Shown here piece by piece: positions 15,705 to 24,182 of a stretch of 64,000 nt of DNA. The notes beneath the pieces are model-generated. The model saw nothing but the letters and a program-made list of their open reading frames with translations. It did not search any database and was not told the origin of the DNA. Location: positions 1-64,000 of the forward strand of contig JAFWUX010000004.1 of the NCBI GenBank assembly GCA_017523995.1, in the 5' to 3' direction. This DNA is from Oscillospiraceae bacterium (GTDB taxonomy: Bacteria > Bacillota_A > Clostridia > Oscillospirales > Ruminococcaceae). The translations under genes were made by a program, and so were the position numbers. Position 1 is the stretch's first letter; each line of letters begins with the position of its first letter.

Positions 15705-17228
15705 TTACTTCTGCGCCGGATTCATCACATAGCCCATGAACACGGGGATATGATGCACCTCATCCATGATGACAAAGATGAACGGACGGTTCAGATCAAC
15801 GCGCTTCGGCTCCGGCTCAACGGACGATTTTTCCAGCATTTCGACGGCGGTGACAGCCCCGGCCTTTGTGCCGTTTTCATCGAGCTGGATGAAGGTCTTG
15901 TGCAGCACTCTGCCGATGTAGGCATCGCCCTCGTTCAGTCCGGTAAAGTCTGAAAGTTTATCATCGAAAGCGGCAGGCATGCCGAGATTCTTGAGCGCAC
16001 CGGAAAGCTCGGTATCATAAGCAAACTTGAACTTTGGCATTGTCGTAATCACAGGGCATTGCTGCCGCTTGTTCAGCAGCTTTTGCAGCGATTCCTGCGT
16101 CATCATGCCGATGTAATCTGCAACGGTCACGCTCTTGGATTTCTTCGGCAGGATCGCAGCAAAGCTGTAGCCGCAGTCCTTGTAATACTTGACAAAGCCG
16201 GTCGCGTACGCATCCTCAAGATAGATACCCAGCTTTGCATAGAGCATATCCGTCTCAAATGCCTCGCCGTCATACGGCGTAAACTTGCTCTTGAAAACTT
16301 CATCGGTGGTATAGGGCGTATCCCATTCCGCCTCAAACGCCAGCGCGTTGATGAGATACATGAATACATCATCACTCGGGAATTTATCAAGCAGATTCGG
16401 GATCATTTCGTGTGTGTTCTCGTTCACCCAGCCATTGATGTCATCGAGCGTCTGCTGATTGAACGGTGCGCGGAATGCATCGGCGCCGTAGTAATTTGCA
16501 TTGGTCTGCAAAAATTCCTGCGGCACGGAGATCTGCGGTGCGTCCTTGATCCAGATCGAATTTGCCGGATAGAGCGCGGCTTTTTCTTTGTTCGGCAGCG
16601 TGTTCAGCAGGTCTTTGTAATAGGCGTTGAGATCTGCGATTTTGAGGTCACCGCCGAGGACATTCTCCATTTCGGAGAGTGTCTGCTCTCTTGCGCCGTT
16701 TGCGGTCATGGAGAGCGCAACGGAGACTGAAAGCGGCGAAATCAGCAGATTCTTCCGCTCCTCATTGCTGCGGTCGGATTCCTTGAACAGACCTGCTGCA
16801 AATGCATACTGACTGTCTGTAAATGCTTCATCAACAGTTTTCGATTCGGCATCTGCCGCCGTGATGTCCTGCATCAGATTGACGGTCTTTCCGACCGGCG
16901 AAGGCGGCTGCTCCGGTCCGAGTGTCGGTCGCTTTTTCGCGATGTATTCGAGGATTGCGACGGTGTCATCTTTGGTGACATCGCCGTCGCCGTTGACATC
17001 CGCGAGCTGCTTGCCTTGTGCGGAGATCACCGCTGTTTTGTCCTCGGCGGAATAGCGCGCGAGCAGCACTGCATCGGAAACATCGACGCTGTGATCGAGG
17101 TTGACATCACCGTAATCGTAACTGTCAGCCTGCGCGGTGTCCTCGGCGGATACTGCATAAGACAGCCCTGTGCTGCCGAGCATCAGGCAGCTTGCAAAGA
17201 AAGCTGCAAAACGTCGTGCGTATTTCAT
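15705..17228 (-). CDS. Dockerin-serpin 1 (predicted P1 Lys)
   Basis: A 507-residue secreted protease inhibitor. The ATG at 17228 follows AAAGGAG; a signal peptide ends near AVSA (about 26). A dockerin follows (35-100) with calcium loops DVNLDHSVDVSD and DVNGDGDVTKDD, then a full serpin domain. The hinge reads DENGTKAGAVTAV; counting from the P15 Gly places Lys at P1 and Ser at P1', so trypsin-like proteases would be targets. The signature RPFIFVIMDE is near the C-terminus. The dockerin should attach it to a cellulosome scaffold, protecting it from proteolysis. Third gene of the operon. Confidence 0.9.
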   Translation of the reverse strand: MKYARRFAAFFASCLMLGSTGLSYAVSAEDTAQADSYDYGDVNLDHSVDVSDAVLLARYSAEDKTAVISAQGKQLADVNGDGDVTKDDTVAILEYIAKKRPTLGPEQPPSPVGKTVNLMQDITAADAESKTVDEAFTDSQYAFAAGLFKESDRSNEERKNLLISPLSVSVALSMTANGAREQTLSEMENVLGGDLKIADLNAYYKDLLNTLPNKEKAALYPANSIWIKDAPQISVPQEFLQTNANYYGADAFRAPFNQQTLDDINGWVNENTHEMIPNLLDKFPSDDVFMYLINALAFEAEWDTPYTTDEVFKSKFTPYDGEAFETDMLYAKLGIYLEDAYATGFVKYYKDCGYSFAAILPKKSKSVTVADYIGMMTQESLQKLLNKRQQCPVITTMPKFKFAYDTELSGALKNLGMPAAFDDKLSDFTGLNEGDAYIGRVLHKTFIQLDENGTKAGAVTAVEMLEKSSVEPEPKRVDLNRPFIFVIMDEVHHIPVFMGYVMNPAQK

Positions 17229-17253
17229 ATTCGACTCCTTTCCGGTATGCCGT

Positions 17254-18795
17254 TCACTGCTGTGTCGGATCCATGACATAGCCCATGAAGATCGGCAGGT
17301 TGGTCTCATTATTCAGGATCATAAACAGGAACGGACGGTTAAGAAAGACCTCTTTTCTTTCAAGCGGTCCGCAGTTGCCCGCTATCATGACTGCTGTTAC
17401 GGCAGCGGCTCTCGTGCCTTCTTCATCCACTTCGATGAAAGTCTTGTGCAGCACTTCGCTGATATAGGAATCCGGAATTGCATTCAGGTTGGTCAGATCT
17501 GCGATGCCCGGTTCAAATGCCTTTTTCAGGCCCATTGTCTGCAATGTATCCTTGAGCTTCTTATTGTACTCAAATTTGAATTTCGGCATCAGAGTCAGGA
17601 CGGTATCTTCCGATGCAGAACCGAGCAGCTTGCCGAGCGCTTCTCCGTCCAGCCCCTTGATGTACTCGGAGACTGTTGTCCCCTCATTCGGCAGCACCGC
17701 CGCGAAGCTGAATTTGCCGCCCTTATAAGGCTTGATAAAGCCGGTCGCTTTTCCGTCATCGAGATAGGTGGCTTCTACTCCGTTCATGTATTTCACTGCG
17801 ACCTGCTGACCGTCCTCGCAGGTGAAATCGCCGGGATTGACGTTATAAGACTGATACTTCGTCTGCCACTCCGCATCGAACGCTACCGCATTGATCAGAT
17901 ACATGATCTCCTCATTACTGATCTGTTGAATCAAGGACGGGATCATCTCCTGGGTATTGGTGTTCACCCAGCCGTTGATATCATCAACGGTTGACTGATT
18001 GAACGGCGCTTTGAAGAAATCCGCGTTGTAATAGGATTTCGTTGCCTTGAGGAATGCATCCGGCACGATAAGGCGCTCCGCATCATCGCGCGCCCAGATC
18101 GAGTTTGCGATGTGGAGCTTTGCCTCATTTTCCGCGGTCAGATTCTTGATATAATCCGCATAGTACGCATTGAGATTTTCAATGCCGAGATCGCCGCCGA
18201 GCACCTTTTCCATCTCGGCAAGCGTCTCACCCTTTGCGCCGTTCGCGGTCATGCCGAGCGCGAGCGAAACCGAAAGCGGCGAGATCAGCAGGTTCTTCTG
18301 CTGCTCGTTTTCCAGACGGTGCTTGCTCTCATCAAGGTCGGTTTCGCGCAGCAGATTTGCCGCAAATCCGAGCTGCGAGCTGATGAATGCGCTGTCCGCC
18401 TTTTTGCCCGCGACTTCATCTGCATCCATGTCTGCGGTCAGGCAGACGGTCTTTCCGACCGGTGCAGGCGGCTGCTCCGCCGGACCGAGTGTCGGGCGCT
18501 TTTTCGCGATGTATTCGAGGATTGCGACGGTGTCATCTTTGGTGACATCGCCGTCGCCGTTGACATCCGCAAGCTGCTTGCCTTGTGCGGAGATCACCGC
18601 TGTTTTGTCCTCAGCGGAATAGCGCGCGAGCAGCACAACATCGGATACATCGACGCTGTGATCGAGGTTGATATCGCCGTAATCATAGCTGTCGGCGGGT
18701 GTTTCATCCGCTGCGGAAACCGCTGACGGTACGCACATGCTGCAGAGCAGCAGGCAGCCTGCAAACAGTGCTGAGATACGATTCAAATGCTTCAT
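17254..18795 (-). CDS. Dockerin-serpin 2 (predicted P1 Asn)
   Basis: A 513-residue paralog of its neighbours with signal peptide (to about 28), N-terminal dockerin (DINLDHSVDVSD, DVNGDGDVTKDD) and serpin domain. Hinge DEEGTRAAAVTAV is intact, consistent with an inhibitory serpin. Counting gives Asn at P1 and Cys at P1'; register could be off by one or two. RPFLFMILNN closes the fold. AAAGGAG precedes the ATG, only 16 nt after the stop of serpin 3. The dockerin DNA is nearly identical to that of serpin 1, whereas the serpin domains have diverged. Confidence 0.9.
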   Translation of the reverse strand: MKHLNRISALFAGCLLLCSMCVPSAVSAADETPADSYDYGDINLDHSVDVSDVVLLARYSAEDKTAVISAQGKQLADVNGDGDVTKDDTVAILEYIAKKRPTLGPAEQPPAPVGKTVCLTADMDADEVAGKKADSAFISSQLGFAANLLRETDLDESKHRLENEQQKNLLISPLSVSLALGMTANGAKGETLAEMEKVLGGDLGIENLNAYYADYIKNLTAENEAKLHIANSIWARDDAERLIVPDAFLKATKSYYNADFFKAPFNQSTVDDINGWVNTNTQEMIPSLIQQISNEEIMYLINAVAFDAEWQTKYQSYNVNPGDFTCEDGQQVAVKYMNGVEATYLDDGKATGFIKPYKGGKFSFAAVLPNEGTTVSEYIKGLDGEALGKLLGSASEDTVLTLMPKFKFEYNKKLKDTLQTMGLKKAFEPGIADLTNLNAIPDSYISEVLHKTFIEVDEEGTRAAAVTAVMIAGNCGPLERKEVFLNRPFLFMILNNETNLPIFMGYVMDPTQQ

Positions 18796-18811
18796 AATAA
18801 TACTCCTTTCG

Positions 18812-20347
18812 TTATTCAGGCTTCTGCGTCGGATCCATCACATAGCCGATAAACACCGGCAGTTTGTGTTCATTATCCACGATCATGAACAGGAACGGGC
18901 GATCCAGATTGACGTGCTTCGGCTCCTCCGGCATTGCCTCGTCCGCTGGGTCAATCGCTGTTACCGCGGCAGCCTTTGTTCCTTTTTCATCGACCTGGAT
19001 AAAGGTCTTGTGCATCACCTTGCTGATTCTCGTGCCGGGGATCTCATTCAGTCCGGTCAGGTCTGCATTCTCCGTAAATGCCAGATCCATTCCCATATTC
19101 TGCAGCGCTGGAACGAGCGATGTGCCGTAATCAAAGGAGAATTTCGGCAGTGTTGTGTAAACGGTGTCATAGCTTGCGGAATTCAGCAGCTTTTGCAGCG
19201 AATCCGCATTCATATCCTTGATGTAGTCTGCAACGGTTGTGCCCTCGTTCGGCAGCACCGCGGCGAAGCTGTATTTGCCGCCCTTGTAATCCTTCATGAA
19301 GCCGGTTGCCTTGCCGTCATCGAGATAGACGCCCAGCTCATCATGCATCATGTCCGCGGTGACCTCGGTGCCGTCCGCAAGTGTGAATTTGCCCTCACGC
19401 ACCTGTTCATCGAGCAGCGGCCATTCCCATGCGCCGTCAAACGCAACCGCATTGATCAGATACATGATCTCGTCATCATAGATCTTGTCAGTCAGCTTCG
19501 GGATCATGTCCATGGTGTTCTTCTTCACCCAGCCATTGATATCGTCCACGGTGCTCTGGTCAAACGGTGCCTTGTAGAAATCAGCGTTGTAATAGGATTT
19601 TGTTGTCCTGAGGAATGCGTCCGGCACGATCAGCCGCGCTGCATTGTCGCGCGCCCAGATCGAATTTGCGATGTGCATTTCTGCGCCCTCCTCCGAGGGC
19701 AGATTCTTCACATAATCCGCATAATATGCGTTGAGATTTTCGATCGTGAGATCGCCGCCGAACAGGTTTTCCATTTCGCTGAGCGTCCCGCCCTTTGCAC
19801 CGTTTGCCGCCATGCCGAGCGCAAGCGAAACCGAAAGCGGCGAGAGCATCAGATTCTTCGGTGCTTCATTTTCCCCGCGTTCTGCGCTCTCCATGCGGTC
19901 GGTCTCGCGCAGGAGATTTGCCGTGAAACCGAGCTGCGCACGGATGAATGCGCTGTCCGCCTTTTTGCCCGCGACTTCATCCGCATTGAGATTCTCCGTC
20001 AGGCAGACCGCCTTGCTGACAGGCTCCTGCGGCTGCTGCACACCGAGTACCGAACGCTTCTTCGCGATGTACTCGAGAATCTGCAGCGTGTCATCCTTCG
20101 TGACCTCGCCGTCGCGGTTGACATCGGCATTGCCTCTGCCCTCTGCGGAAATCTTCGCGGATTGATCCTCTGCGTTGAAGCGGGCAAGCAGCACCGCATC
20201 CGAAACGTCGATCTGCTGATCGAGGTTGACATCGCCGTAGAGCGGTTTTGCCGGCTCATCGGCGAACGCGGAAAGGGGTGTGACACAGGTCCCCGAAAGG
20301 ATGCATAGCGCCATGGCAGCTGCGATGTGTTTGACTGACGTTTTCAT
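18812..20347 (-). CDS. Dockerin-serpin 3 (predicted P1 Glu)
   Basis: A 511-residue secreted protein, first gene of the serpin operon. GGGAGGG precedes the ATG at 20347; a longer start is unlikely. Signal peptide to about 29, dockerin (DVNLDQQIDVSD, DVNRDGEVTKDD) and serpin domain. Hinge DEKGTKAAAVTAI is intact. Counting gives Glu at P1 within an acidic loop (DPADEAMPEE), so a Glu-specific (V8-like) protease is a possible target. RPFLFMIVDN is the C-terminal signature. Its dockerin is less similar to the other two. Confidence 0.9.
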   Translation of the reverse strand: MKTSVKHIAAAMALCILSGTCVTPLSAFADEPAKPLYGDVNLDQQIDVSDAVLLARFNAEDQSAKISAEGRGNADVNRDGEVTKDDTLQILEYIAKKRSVLGVQQPQEPVSKAVCLTENLNADEVAGKKADSAFIRAQLGFTANLLRETDRMESAERGENEAPKNLMLSPLSVSLALGMAANGAKGGTLSEMENLFGGDLTIENLNAYYADYVKNLPSEEGAEMHIANSIWARDNAARLIVPDAFLRTTKSYYNADFYKAPFDQSTVDDINGWVKKNTMDMIPKLTDKIYDDEIMYLINAVAFDGAWEWPLLDEQVREGKFTLADGTEVTADMMHDELGVYLDDGKATGFMKDYKGGKYSFAAVLPNEGTTVADYIKDMNADSLQKLLNSASYDTVYTTLPKFSFDYGTSLVPALQNMGMDLAFTENADLTGLNEIPGTRISKVMHKTFIQVDEKGTKAAAVTAIDPADEAMPEEPKHVNLDRPFLFMIVDNEHKLPVFIGYVMDPTQKPE

Positions 20348-20412
20348 AAAAATCCCTCCCATAAAAATGTTACCCGTTATTTTGCAGACAGCGCCCTCCT
20401 GTCCTCAATTTA

Positions 20413-20441
20413 ATCTTATCACTTCTGCACAAAAAAGTCAA
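20413..20441 (-). promoter_or_regulatory. Promoter of the serpin operon
   Basis: Minus-strand -35 TTGACT (20436-20441), 17-bp spacer, -10 TAAGAT (20413-20418), about 65 nt upstream of serpin 3. Confidence 0.65.
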
Positions 20442-20556
20442 TGATGTGTACAACGAAATGCACGATGAAAAAAATTTTATATTTGGTGTAACCGTAAAAC
20501 TGCACAAATCCGGACGTACTGTTTTATGCACCACGCCAGAAAACGCATGCAAAAAA

Positions 20557-20587
20557 AGCAGCCGCATCTTTCACAAATGCGGCTGCT
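20557..20587 (-). terminator. Terminator for the small membrane protein unit
   Basis: Stem AGCAGCCGCAT/ATGCGGCTGCT (11 bp, 9-nt loop), followed on the minus strand by seven T residues. It lies 33 nt beyond the stop of the 46-residue gene. Confidence 0.75.
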
Positions 20588-20620
20588 TCCTGCTTTCTGC
20601 TTCATCCGAAGCGGATCATT

Positions 20621-20761
20621 TTACTTGCGGCTGTCATCCGAATCCTGCCCGGAATGCTTCTGATCCTTGCGCTTTTTCGGGCTTCCGGACACAAAGATTT
20701 CCGCAGCGATCATGCCTGCAAAACAAACCACGCAGAACACAATCAGCAATGATTTTTCCAT
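20621..20761 (-). CDS. 46-residue single-pass membrane protein
   Basis: Starts MEKSLLIVFCVVCFAGMIAA, a single membrane segment, then a short charged tail ending in DDSRK. GGAGGA lies 8 nt before the ATG, and codon choice (AAG, GAT, CTG, CCG) matches neighbouring genes. It is followed by an intrinsic terminator. Unknown function. It overlaps in another frame with the 3' end of the upstream open frame. Confidence 0.6.
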   Translation of the reverse strand: MEKSLLIVFCVVCFAGMIAAEIFVSGSPKKRKDQKHSGQDSDDSRK

Positions 20762-21224
20762 ATCGGTTTCCTCCTGATTCATATTGTGCAAAACTGACAA
20801 AATACAAACCGGAGAAAATCTCCTTGTGCCCGTCCTGATCGTGTATATATCGGATGATATATTTTCTGCTGAATGCGATTTCCTTTGCCGCAAAAACTGC
20901 GATCAGGAACAAGCAGCATCCGAACACAGGGACACTGGCAAAGCGGTTCAGCAGATATTGCAGGAATAAGGGATGCGTTCTTTTGCCCGCGGCATGATAC
21001 GCAGCATACCGGACGGCGCCTGCCTCCGGCTCCTCCGCGTTCTGCAGGACAACAGGCAGCATCAGGTCGGCATAAGCCTGCATATATGCCGCAGCACAGG
21101 GCTTCTGTTCCCGCGCCGCCTCGAACAGCTCCGGCTGAACATTCAGCGCAGCAAGCAGCGGAAAGATACAGAGCGCCGCAAACAGCGCTGTCATGCGTTT
21201 CCATAGGTTTCTGACCGGCGTCAA
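20634..21224 (-). CDS. Uncertain membrane protein with anomalous 3' end
   Basis: A 196-residue frame starting at TTG 21224 with GAGGGG 6 nt upstream. The first 150 residues look coding: a membrane segment (MTALFAALCIFPLLAAL), a helical middle, a second segment (VFGCCLFLIAVFAAKEIAF) and a basic stretch. The last 43 codons run through the whole 46-residue gene in a different frame and look non-coding (Cys/Arg-rich). A lost stop codon or a frameshift near 20770 is likely, or the gene ends elsewhere. No family recognised. A MITE lies 53 bp upstream. Confidence 0.4.
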   Translation of the reverse strand: MTPVRNLWKRMTALFAALCIFPLLAALNVQPELFEAAREQKPCAAAYMQAYADLMLPVVLQNAEEPEAGAVRYAAYHAAGKRTHPLFLQYLLNRFASVPVFGCCLFLIAVFAAKEIAFSRKYIIRYIHDQDGHKEIFSGLYFVSFAQYESGGNRYGKIIADCVLRGLFCRHDRCGNLCVRKPEKAQGSEAFRAGFG

Positions 21225-21276
21225 CTGTATCCCCTCTTTCCTGCAAATTGCGGTTCAGCGCACTGAACCCTTTATA

Positions 21277-21434
21277 TTGATGTCCCAACTATCTCTTGAA
21301 GATATCTGCTTGTCTTTTTGCCATGATACTGCGTTAGAAATCCTTGCCTTGCGTCAGCAAGGCGGCGGCTTTCTGCCTTGTCTCATGACAAAAATCCTGC
21401 GCATCTATTCTTCAAGATTTAATTGGTACATCAA
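21277..21434. mobile_element. 158-bp MITE, copy 2
   Basis: Same element as at 12061-12218, with a clean TA duplication at both ends (21275-21276 and 21435-21436). Ends TTGATGTCCCAA...TTGGTACATCAA. It lies between two divergent units and interrupts nothing recognisable. Confidence 0.8.
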
Positions 21435-21550
21435 TAGTATAGCACAGGCTGGCAGATTTTTCAAGTTAATTTGATCTGCCTGTTCTTGTGCATCCGGCAT
21501 AAAATCCGGATACTGCTTTTGTGCATTCCGACAAAGCTGTAATAATGATA

Positions 21551-21614
21551 TTGACAAGTTCGTGAAAGCATGCTATAATTCAATCACAAGTTGAAACCGC
21601 GACGGTTACAACTT
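21551..21614 (+). promoter_or_regulatory. Consensus promoter and 27-bp palindrome before ywnB-like gene
   Basis: -35 TTGACA (21551-21556), 17-bp spacer, -10 TATAAT (21574-21579). Immediately downstream (21588-21614) lies a near-perfect palindrome: AAGTTG, two bases, ACCG, cga, CGGT, two bases, CAACTT. Its position over the early transcribed region suits a repressor operator, most likely for the Rrf2 regulator encoded second in this operon. Confidence 0.65.
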
Positions 21615-21656
21615 TACAAATCACAATTATCATGTTATAATCAGGAGGTACACATT

Positions 21657-22286
21657 ATGAAAATCGCAGTTGTTTGTGCAAACGGCAAGGCAGGTCAGCT
21701 GATCACGAAAGAGGCTGTAAACAGAGGATTTGACGTTACAGCAGTTGTCAAGGGAGAGAACAAGTCCGCTGCTCAGAACGTGATCGTGAAAGACCTGTTC
21801 GACCTGACCGCAGCAGACCTTGCAGGCTTTGACGCAGTTGTGGACGCATTCGGCGCGTGGACACCTGAGACACTTCCGCAGCATTCCGCATCTTTGAAGC
21901 ACCTCTGTGATGTTCTTTCGGGAACTGACACAAGACTGCTCGTTGTCGGCGGTGCAGGCAGCCTGTATGTGAACGCAGAACATACCGCCTGCGTTTCTGA
22001 CGGCGCTGATTTCCCCGAAGCGTTCAAGCCGCTGGCTTCTGCTATGGCAAAGGCGCTGGGCGAACTCCGTCAGAGAAATGACGTCAAATGGACTTACATC
22101 AGCCCTGCGGGCGACTTTCAGGCGGACGGCGAGCGCACCGGCAAGTACATTCTCGCAGGCGAGGAGCTGAAGCTCAACTCGAAGGGCGAGAGCATTATCA
22201 GCTATGCTGATTACGCAATTGCTATGGTCGATGAGATCGAAAAGGGCGGTCACATCGGGCAGCGAATCAGCGTGGTAAGAGAGTAA
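21657..22286 (+). CDS. NAD(P)-binding reductase (YwnB/NmrA-like)
   Basis: A 209-residue atypical short-chain dehydrogenase fold protein. It begins MKIAVVCANGKAGQLITKEA, a GxxGxxG-like dinucleotide loop, and a YISPAGDF segment is typical of the YwnB group. GGAGG precedes the ATG at 21657. It is the first gene of an operon with an Rrf2 regulator, the same pairing as ywnB-ywnA of Bacillus subtilis. It probably reduces a small quinone-like or electrophilic molecule; substrate unknown. Confidence 0.8.
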   Translation: MKIAVVCANGKAGQLITKEAVNRGFDVTAVVKGENKSAAQNVIVKDLFDLTAADLAGFDAVVDAFGAWTPETLPQHSASLKHLCDVLSGTDTRLLVVGGAGSLYVNAEHTACVSDGADFPEAFKPLASAMAKALGELRQRNDVKWTYISPAGDFQADGERTGKYILAGEELKLNSKGESIISYADYAIAMVDEIEKGGHIGQRISVVRE

Positions 22287-22302
22287 AGAGAGATGATAGT
22301 CT

Positions 22303-22740
22303 ATGCAGATCACAAGTAAATTCACGGCGGCGGTGCATATCCTCACCTGCATTTCGGTCTTTGACGGACAGATGCGCGTGACGAGCGATGTGCTCGCGGG
22401 CAGTACGGGCGTCAACGCGGTCATTGTGCGCAATGTGCTGTCGCAGCTCAAAGCGGCGGGAATCGTCGAGACCCGTCAGGGCAGCGGCGGTGCGCATCTC
22501 GCAAAACCGCTCGATCAGATCACGCTGTATGATATTTACAAAGCAGTGGACTGCACAGACGATGACGGACTTTTCCGGTTTCACGGCAGCCCCAATCCGG
22601 AATGTCCCGTCGGGCGGAATATCCACAGGGTTATGGACGGCAAACTTGCGGCTGCACAGCGGGCGCTGGAAACCGAGCTGAAAGGTACAACACTTGCGGA
22701 AGTGGTCGCCGAAACACAGAAAATCATCGACGCAGAATGA
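22303..22740 (+). CDS. Rrf2-family transcriptional regulator (YwnA-like)
   Basis: A 145-residue winged-helix regulator. The N-terminal HTH spans ITSKFTAAVHILTC to VLSQLKAAGIVETRQGSGGA, the usual Rrf2 pattern. IscR/NsrR members have three clustered cysteines for an iron-sulfur cluster; here only isolated Cys (in CTDDDG and ECPVGRN) are seen, so a thiol or ligand switch is more likely. It starts 16 nt after the reductase gene. It probably represses its own operon through the palindrome at 21588-21614. Confidence 0.88.
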   Translation: MQITSKFTAAVHILTCISVFDGQMRVTSDVLAGSTGVNAVIVRNVLSQLKAAGIVETRQGSGGAHLAKPLDQITLYDIYKAVDCTDDDGLFRFHGSPNPECPVGRNIHRVMDGKLAAAQRALETELKGTTLAEVVAETQKIIDAE

Positions 22741-22792
22741 ATCAGGCGTGTGCGGACGGCTTGTCGGCACACGCTTTCCATAGGAGGACAGG

Positions 22793-23413
22793 ATGACAGC
22801 GATTGAATATCTGAAATTTATCGCGGACGAGATACACTCCACTGTCGTCGCGACAGTGGACGGAGACGGTCTGCCCGTTACCTGCGTGATCGACATGATG
22901 CACGCGGATGAAAACGGTCTCTTTTTTCTCACTGCAAAGGGCAAGGATTTCTATCGGCGGCTGAAGGACAGGGGCTATCTTGCACTCTCCGGCAAAAAGG
23001 GCGCGGATACCATGCACTGCACCGCGGTTTCCGTCCGCGGAAAGGTGCGGGAGATCGGGGCGGAGATGCTCCCTTTGCTGTTTGAAAAAAATCCCTATAT
23101 GCTGGAAATATATCCCACCGAAGAAAGCCGTAAGGCACTCACGGTATTTCAGATATACGAGGGCAGCGGCGAGTGGTTTGACCTCTCAAAAAAGCCCATC
23201 GAGCGGGACAGCTTTTCGTTCGGCGGCGCGGAACAGCGGGCAAGCGGATACTATGTGACCGATGCCTGCCTCAGCTGCGGCGCATGTCTCGCGGACTGCC
23301 CGCAAAGCTGTATTGATCTGACCGGAGACAAAGCCGTGATCCGGCAGGAGAACTGTCTGCACTGCGGAAACTGTGCGGCGGTCTGTCCTGCGGGTGCTGT
23401 CAAAAGGAGATGA
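22793..23413 (+). CDS. FMN-binding split-barrel / ferredoxin fusion protein
   Basis: A 206-residue redox protein. Residues 1-140 follow the pyridoxamine-phosphate-oxidase-like flavin split barrel (VVATVDGDGLPVTCVIDM, KGKDFYRRLK). Residues 150-206 are a 2[4Fe-4S] ferredoxin with CLSCGACLADCP and CLHCGNCAAVCP. It probably moves electrons between a ferredoxin partner and flavin. GGAGGA lies before the ATG. Fourth cistron context: reductase, Rrf2, this gene, macrodomain, sirtuin. Confidence 0.85.
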   Translation: MTAIEYLKFIADEIHSTVVATVDGDGLPVTCVIDMMHADENGLFFLTAKGKDFYRRLKDRGYLALSGKKGADTMHCTAVSVRGKVREIGAEMLPLLFEKNPYMLEIYPTEESRKALTVFQIYEGSGEWFDLSKKPIERDSFSFGGAEQRASGYYVTDACLSCGACLADCPQSCIDLTGDKAVIRQENCLHCGNCAAVCPAGAVKRR

Positions 23414-23417
23414 TTGA

Positions 23418-24182
23418 ATGAACAAAGCAGAAGAACTGATCCGCTTTCTGCTCGCAGAGCGAAAGGAACTCCGCGGAGCGGAAATCCCCGAAACCGAAGC
23501 CGAACAATTCAGGATGTACAGGAGCCTTGTCAACATCCGCCCTGCCGTCAAAGCGGACGAGGAATATTTACAGGCGGAGGACGCCTATCTCACGGCGCTG
23601 ACCGCGCAAAAGGGCATCACGGATATTGCTGACCTGACCCCCGCTGAGGAGGGCATCTATCTCTGGAAAGGCGACATCACCACGCTGAAATGCGGCGCGA
23701 TCGTCAACGCGGCAAATTCCGGCATGACGGGATGCTGGCTGCCGTGTCACAGCTGCATTGACAACTGCATCCATACATTTGCAGGTGTGCGGCTGCGGTA
23801 CAAATGCGCGCAGATCATGGAGGCGCAGGGACACGAGGAACCGACCGGCAGGGCAAAGATCACGCCCGCCTACAATCTGCCCTGCGGCTATGTGATTCAC
23901 ACCGTCGGCCCGATTGTGGACGGGCAGCTCACGGAGACGCACTGCAGACTGCTGGAAAGCTCCTACCGGAGCTGTCTCGAAATCGCTGTGCAGAATCATG
24001 TGCAGTCCATCGCGTTCTGCTGCATTTCGACCGGCGTGTTCGGTTTTCCGCAGCAGGAGGCGGCAGAGATTGCCGTGCGCACTGTCAGAGACTTCCGCAG
24101 AACGCACGGTATACAGGTCATTTTCAATGTGTTCAGGGAGGACGATCATGAGATTTACAAGAGACTGCTCGGCGGAACCTGA
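23418..24182 (+). CDS. Zinc-dependent macrodomain ADP-ribosylhydrolase
   Basis: A 254-residue protein. The N-terminal 70 residues are a helical extension typical of the SirTM-linked group. The macrodomain has IVNAANSGMTGCWLPCHSCI: Cys106, His111 and Cys113 are the zinc ligands of Zn-macrodomains, and Asn97/Asn100 the usual ADP-ribose contacts. HTVGPI and STGVFGFP loops follow. Known relatives remove ADP-ribose placed by the class-M sirtuin encoded next, usually from lipoylated GcvH-like carriers. It starts 4 nt after the previous stop and overlaps the sirtuin gene by 35 nt. Confidence 0.92.
   Translation: MNKAEELIRFLLAERKELRGAEIPETEAEQFRMYRSLVNIRPAVKADEEYLQAEDAYLTALTAQKGITDIADLTPAEEGIYLWKGDITTLKCGAIVNAANSGMTGCWLPCHSCIDNCIHTFAGVRLRYKCAQIMEAQGHEEPTGRAKITPAYNLPCGYVIHTVGPIVDGQLTETHCRLLESSYRSCLEIAVQNHVQSIAFCCISTGVFGFPQQEAAEIAVRTVRDFRRTHGIQVIFNVFREDDHEIYKRLLGGT

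Noticed and set aside
11786..21614. One regulator for the phage palindrome and the ywnB palindrome
   Set aside because: Outer arms AAGTTG/CAACTT agree but spacing differs (12 versus 15) and inner arms are unrelated; likely coincidence.
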